DNA from: Phycisphaerales bacterium
GTDB lineage: Bacteria; Planctomycetota; Phycisphaerae; Phycisphaerales; UBA1924
Direction of reading: 5' to 3'
Length of the DNA stretch: 64,000 nt
Assembly: GCA_020849615.1 (NCBI GenBank)
Contig: JADLFW010000012.1
Location: 124,001-188,000, forward strand
The notes under the pieces: model-generated
Seen by the model: only the letters and a program-made list of their open reading frames with translations
What the model was told of the DNA's origin: nothing
The model's database searches: none
Made by a program: the position numbers and the translations under genes
Shown here: in pieces, positions 60,095 to 64,000 of the stretch
How the letters are laid out: each line of letters opens with the position of its first letter
Numbering within the stretch: the stretch's first letter is position 1

Positions 60095-61866
60095 GCCCGG
60101 CCCGCCCACAGCTCGCGGTAGATGGCCTCCAGTGAGCGAGTGAACCGGGCCGCATCGCACAGCGGCCCGCCGCGCAGCCGGGCCCGAAGCGAAGTTCGAA
60201 GCTCGGCCCGCGCAGCATGGTCGATCGCCAGTTGCCGGGCCAGCTCGATGTAGCCCGCTTCATCGGCCGCGATCAGCCGCTCCAGCCCCATCGCCGTCAG
60301 CAGCGAGGCCCCGACGCGGCCCGCGTGCGTGCGGCCCAGCAGCGTGAGGACGGGGACACCCATGTCGAGGGCTTCGCAGGTGGTCGTGGTGCCGGCGTAG
60401 GGGATGGGGTCGAGGGCGATATCGATCCGGGCGTACGCGGCGAGGTGGCCGGCCTTGGCGTCGATCTTTCCGAGGATCTCGAGGCAGGCGGGGTTCAGCC
60501 CGGCGGCCTCGAACCGCCTGGCGAATCGTTGGCGGAGCCAGTCGGAGTCGGCCTGGGCGAACTTGAGGACCAGGCGCGAGCCGGGGACGGCGTTCACCAC
60601 GCGCGTCCAGAGCGTCACCGTCTCATCCGAGAGCTTGGAGAGGTTGTTGAACGACCCGAACACCACCGGACCGGGCCGCTCGGGAGAGTTTGGCGCGGCG
60701 AGCGACGGCCCGGCGGAGGGCTCGGGCGCATCGGGATCGGGGCGGTAGCACAGGAAACAGCCCGGCAGGCGGATGAGGCGTTCGGTGGCGAGGGGCTCGG
60801 CGCCCGGGGGATCGGTGATGGCATCGACGAGGCGGGCATCGACGCCCGGCACGCCCGTGGTGTTGGGGTAGCCGAGGTACGTGATGCCGACCGGAGCGGG
60901 GCGGGCGGCCATGGTGGCGAGCCGGTGGCCGATGGTGTGGCCCGACAGTTCGACGAGGATGTCGATGCGGTCCTGGCGGATGCGTTCGGCGAGCTGGGTC
61001 GGATCGAGCCGCCCGGCGTCGCGCCAGGTGAGCGGGAGCTTGCGCATGCGGTTGGTGAAGGAGTCGGAGGCGGTCGCGGTGTAGTAAATGAACGGCTGCA
61101 CGACGGCCCGGTCGTGGTGCTCGAGGATGGGCTCAATGAAGTAGGCGACGCTGTGGCGGCGGAGGTCGGGCGAGATGTACCCGGCGCGGAGCGGGCCCGC
61201 GGCATCATGGCGTGCGGCCGCGTGCGGCTCGGCGGGCGAGTGGGCTGTCAGCACGGCGCCGTACCGCCTGGCCATCTCGAGCATCTCTTCGGGCCGGACG
61301 CCGGCGGAGTAGTTCAGCGTCAGGATGAGGGCCTGCAGAATTTCAGCCGAGCGGGGGAAGCGCTCGAGGGCCATGCGGGCGTGGGTCTCGGCGGCGGGCA
61401 GATCGCCGAGGTTCTGCAGGACGCTGATGTGCGCAGCGTGAACGCCGGGACTGTCTGGAGCGAGCCGGACGGCCTCGGCGCTCGCCGCCAGCGCACCTTC
61501 GAAGTCCCCCGCATCCCAGAGGGCGTGCGAGATCGCCATCGCGAAGCCGGGGTGCTGCGGGACAAGCGTGGCGCCCTTGCGGAAGACTTCCGCGGCCTCG
61601 CGCGGGCGGGCCAGCTGGCCCAGGATCGTACCCACCGTCTCGAGGTAGACCGGGTTGTGCGGATCGATCGCGGCGGCCTGCTGGCCGTAGAAGAGCGCGG
61701 ATTCGTACTGGCCCTGGCGGAACAAGGTGACGGCGAGCGAGTTAAGGGCTGCCGTATCCCTGGGCTGGCGCTGCAGGTGTCGGCGCAGCAGCGCCTGGGC
61801 CTGGTCGAGGCGCCCCGCGTCGAGATGGTCATGGGCCTGGGCGATCGCGGGATCGAATCGGTGCAT
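60088..61866 (-). CDS. TPR protein with O-GlcNAc-transferase (GT41) catalytic region
   Basis: A 592-residue cytosolic protein. Residues 1-200 contain about five TPRs (QAHDHLDAGRLDQAQALLRRHLQ, YESALFYGQQAAAIDPHNPVYLETVG). The rest is the GT41 catalytic half: LRAGYISPDLRRHSVAYFIEPILEHHDR, LVELSGHTIGHRLATMAARPAPVGITYLGYPNTTGVPGVDARLVD, FGSFNNLSKLSDETVTLWTRVV, and DPIPYAGTTTTCEALDMGVPVLTLLGRTHAGRVGASLL. The latter two hold the UDP-binding residues. Bacterial OGT homologues glycosylate proteins such as flagellins or unknown targets. The ATG at 61866 is favoured over a TTG three codons upstream. It is a single gene. Confidence 0.92.
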   Translation of the reverse strand: MHRFDPAIAQAHDHLDAGRLDQAQALLRRHLQRQPRDTAALNSLAVTLFRQGQYESALFYGQQAAAIDPHNPVYLETVGTILGQLARPREAAEVFRKGATLVPQHPGFAMAISHALWDAGDFEGALAASAEAVRLAPDSPGVHAAHISVLQNLGDLPAAETHARMALERFPRSAEILQALILTLNYSAGVRPEEMLEMARRYGAVLTAHSPAEPHAAARHDAAGPLRAGYISPDLRRHSVAYFIEPILEHHDRAVVQPFIYYTATASDSFTNRMRKLPLTWRDAGRLDPTQLAERIRQDRIDILVELSGHTIGHRLATMAARPAPVGITYLGYPNTTGVPGVDARLVDAITDPPGAEPLATERLIRLPGCFLCYRPDPDAPEPSAGPSLAAPNSPERPGPVVFGSFNNLSKLSDETVTLWTRVVNAVPGSRLVLKFAQADSDWLRQRFARRFEAAGLNPACLEILGKIDAKAGHLAAYARIDIALDPIPYAGTTTTCEALDMGVPVLTLLGRTHAGRVGASLLTAMGLERLIAADEAGYIELARQLAIDHAARAELRTSLRARLRGGPLCDAARFTRSLEAIYRELWAGRAQ

Positions 61867-61958
61867 CGACCCCAAGGATACCGGGACAGGGGTAGACGGG
61901 CGTCAACACCGCCGCGGAGGCTCACTCGGCGTCAAGACTTCCGAACGGCCCCGGGCGT

Positions 61959-63533
61959 TCAAGGCTCGGGCCTGAGGTCCGAGTTTGCGGGCCCGTGCAT
62001 GACCTTGCCGCCTCGCTCGAAGCGGGAGGCATGGCACGGGCAGTCCCAGGTCTTCTCGAGCTCGTTCCACCGGACCACGCCGCCAAGATGCGTGCACATC
62101 GCGTTGAGGCGGGTGCACGCGCCGTGCTCATCCTTATAAACAGCAATGTGCTTCAGGCCGCGGACGATGACGGCCCCCTGCCCGGGCGGGATCTCCGATT
62201 CATCGCGGACATCGCCGCGGCGCAGCCAGTCGCCGTACTGGGCGAGCGTGTTGGCGTTCTCGCGGGCGAACCCCGGGAGGCCGCGGAGCCCCACCTTGCG
62301 CGCGGGGTCGTACAGCGAAGCCCACGGGTTATGCCGGGCCGCGATGAGGTCGGGGATGAGCATCGCGGCGATGGCGCCGTGGGTCATGCCGTTGCCCGAG
62401 TCGCCCGTCACGATGTAGACATTCTGCCGACCCGTCGCGTTGTGCCCGATGAAGCCGATCCCATCGGCCGGCTCCATCACCTCGCCCGACCAGCGACGCA
62501 CGACCGGGCCGCACATGGGGAAGTGCGACCGCGCCCATTCCTCGAGGCAGCGCAGGGGGGTGTCTCCATCGGGGCCCTGGCCCGTCTTGTGGTCCTCACC
62601 GCCGACGATCAGCAGGTCGTGAGGCGCATCGGGGCCGTGCCCGGGCTCGCCGCCCGGCAGCAGCCGCAGGTAGTGGTACGAGGCATCATCCTTCCAGGCT
62701 CCATCCCACAGCAGGATCGGCGGAAGCGACCCCGGCGGGATGCGCAGCGCGATCACATACGTCTGGTAGCCCGCCTGCTTGGTGTGCACCGCGACCAGGT
62801 TGTTGATCGGCGTGTTGGTCGCAACCACGATGTGCGCGCACCGCACGGCCGGGCCCGCCTCGGTCTCCACGGTCGCATCCGGGCCTCCGTGCACCGACAC
62901 CGCGCGCGTCCCGTCGTGCACCACCGCCCCCATCTTGCACAACCGGGCGGCGACCTGCCGCAGCAAACGGACCGGGTGCAGCTGCGCCTGGTTGGGGAAC
63001 CGCAGGGCCGGGCCAAGGGCGGCGGGCCAAGGCGCGGGCAGCCCGGCGACACGCTCCGGGCTCAGCCCGGCCCGGACAGCCGCCGCCCGCTCTTCCTCCA
63101 GCAACTCTTCCCGCTCCGCCGCGTGATGCTCGTTGACCACGAGGTACCCCGGCAGCCGCTGCCAGCCGCACGCCGCATCGCACCTCTGCGCCAGCGACTC
63201 GACGTAGTCGATCGCGGCCGCGTGGCTCTCGGCCGCGAGCCGGGCCCCGTCGGCGCCGTGCAGACGCTCCAGGGTCAAGTAGCGGTCATCCAGCGCGGTC
63301 GTAAAGTGCGCTGTGGTGTAGCCCGACTCGCCGCAGGCCACGGATCCCTGGTCGATCACGATGACCTTCATGCCCAGGCCCGCCAGGTTCTCCGCGGTCA
63401 GCAGCCCGGCGATGCCGGCGCCGATGACGCACACATCGCACCTGGCATCGGCCGTCAGCGGGGCGCCGGCGGATGCCGGCTCATCGAGCCAGACGGAGGG
63501 GCGGCGTGCGGTTGCGGTGTCGAGCGGCATCAT
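61959..63533 (-). CDS. FAD-dependent oxidoreductase with C-terminal Rieske domain
   Basis: A 524-residue protein. The N-terminal DAO domain has the FAD motif VCVIGAGIAGLLTAENLAGLGMKVIVID and GESGYTTAHFTTALDDRY; GDSGNGMTHGAIAAMLIPDLI is the conserved C-terminal FAD contact. The last 90 residues form a Rieske [2Fe-2S] domain: CTHLGGVVRW and CPCHASRFERGG with the two Cys-x-His pairs. YhfW-like proteins of this architecture are of unknown substrate. Two ATGs (63533, 63530) can start it. It lies between the OGT-like gene and folK on the same strand, with no operon evidence. Confidence 0.92.
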   Translation of the reverse strand: MMPLDTATARRPSVWLDEPASAGAPLTADARCDVCVIGAGIAGLLTAENLAGLGMKVIVIDQGSVACGESGYTTAHFTTALDDRYLTLERLHGADGARLAAESHAAAIDYVESLAQRCDAACGWQRLPGYLVVNEHHAAEREELLEEERAAAVRAGLSPERVAGLPAPWPAALGPALRFPNQAQLHPVRLLRQVAARLCKMGAVVHDGTRAVSVHGGPDATVETEAGPAVRCAHIVVATNTPINNLVAVHTKQAGYQTYVIALRIPPGSLPPILLWDGAWKDDASYHYLRLLPGGEPGHGPDAPHDLLIVGGEDHKTGQGPDGDTPLRCLEEWARSHFPMCGPVVRRWSGEVMEPADGIGFIGHNATGRQNVYIVTGDSGNGMTHGAIAAMLIPDLIAARHNPWASLYDPARKVGLRGLPGFARENANTLAQYGDWLRRGDVRDESEIPPGQGAVIVRGLKHIAVYKDEHGACTRLNAMCTHLGGVVRWNELEKTWDCPCHASRFERGGKVMHGPANSDLRPEP

Positions 63534-63646
63534 GGGGCGCCTGGTGGCCCGCGCACGGGCGCGGTGACCCTACTTGTTCAGGCCGCCGCGCTGAGCGATG
63601 AGTGAACCCGGGGTGAGACCGCGCTCATGCCCGCCTGCATCGGCGT

Positions 63647-64000
63647 TCAGCCGCCGGCGGCGGGAAGCCGGGCCCGCGCCTGGGCGACCGTCAGGCCCAG
63701 CCCCGGCACGATCCAGTCGCCCGCGATGCTGGAGAGCGGGATGAGCACGAAAGCCCGCTCGTGCAGGCGCGGGTGCGGGATCTCCAGGCCCGGCTCCCGG
63801 ATGATGCGGTCGTCGTAGAGCAGGAGATCAAGGTCGAGGGTGCGCGGGCCCCAGCGCTCGCCCGGCGCGCGGATGCGGCCGTGAGCCCGCTCCATCGCGA
63901 GGAGCGCATCGAGGAGTTCGCGCGGGGCCAGGCTCGTGCGGATGGTGGCGGCGGCGTTCAGGTACGGGCCCTGGCCCGGCGGCCCGACGGGGTCGGTCTC
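63647..64000 (-). CDS. folK: 2-amino-4-hydroxy-6-hydroxymethyldihydropteridine pyrophosphokinase, 5'-truncated
   Basis: Transfers pyrophosphate from ATP to hydroxymethyl-dihydropterin in folate synthesis. The gene runs off the window at its 5' end; 117 codons are visible. They read TDPVGPPGQGPYLNAAATIRTSLAPRELLDALLAMERAHGR, then RWGPRTLDLDLLLYDDR with the family's metal-binding DLDLL motif, then IPHPRLHERAFVLIPL. The missing part is about 45-50 residues. It ends with a normal C-terminus. Direction is leftwards, toward the FAD-Rieske gene. Confidence 0.95.
   Translation of the reverse strand, partial: ETDPVGPPGQGPYLNAAATIRTSLAPRELLDALLAMERAHGRIRAPGERWGPRTLDLDLLLYDDRIIREPGLEIPHPRLHERAFVLIPLSSIAGDWIVPGLGLTVAQARARLPAAGG

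Overview
The window is very GC-rich chromosomal DNA, almost certainly from a planctomycete and probably from the class Phycisphaerae. The reasons are a secreted protein ending in a tandem GC-type dockerin, a PEP-CTERM-like exported protein, two LpxA homologues (Gram-negative lipid A chemistry), glycine-rich RRM proteins, a bacterial O-GlcNAc-transferase-like enzyme, and a motif that I recall as a dispersed planctomycete repeat. No rRNA, tRNA or CRISPR array was found. Genes lie on both strands in short operons, often joined by 1-4 nt start/stop overlaps. The window opens inside fumC and closes inside folK.

Layout. 1-4040 is an accessory block: the end of fumC, an AT-rich HEPN-like gene that appears frameshifted near its start, then a REP-associated tyrosine transposase (RAYT) flanked by two arrays of 28-bp palindromes. 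4390-13615 holds a GC-dockerin secreted protein, two paralogous RRM proteins with a shared leader on either side of lpxA, a VOC protein, exported proteins of unknown role, truD, a DUF1579 protein, a FUN14 protein and a PEP-CTERM protein. 13829-18683 is a rearranged division/cell-wall cluster (rsmH, LysM protein, FtsL-like protein, ftsI). 18748-28308 carries sppA, a saccharopine dehydrogenase family enzyme, two DUF2007 zinc-ribbon paralogues separated by a foreign-looking lipoprotein gene, a CZB protein, an M29 aminopeptidase, OmpH/Skp, lipB, a second lpxA and an MBL hydrolase. 28360-31931 is a glycan cluster (a methyltransferase and three glycosyltransferases). 31991-41402 has rsfS, aroB, a ParA-CBM48 fusion with a coupled unknown gene, clpX, several unknowns and queG.

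41421-49219 is the most coherent system. A histidine kinase with c-type haem motifs in its periplasmic part and a sigma-54 response regulator lie divergent from genes for a GcvH-like protein, a small membrane protein, a four-cluster ferredoxin, a HybB/NrfD-type quinone-reactive membrane subunit and a 12-haem cytochrome c. I found two GG-N10-GC sigma-54 promoter sequences in front of these genes, each preceded by a shared 16-nt box at enhancer distance. Sensor, activator, promoters and electron conduit therefore form one circuit.

49346-64000 is mixed: an SDR, a DUF421 protein, an isolated nuoC, a TolB-like lipoprotein and a CsgG-like lipoprotein, a Xer recombinase, a reg_prop propeller, a VOC/SRPBCC pair with a decayed copy of its 3' end nearby, an SGNH hydrolase, an OGT-like protein, an FAD-Rieske oxidoreductase and folK. 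A structured repeat of about 118 nt with inverted ends occurs twice (10941-11058 and 50292-50410), each time directly after a stop codon. All calls come from reading the sequence; no database search was run.
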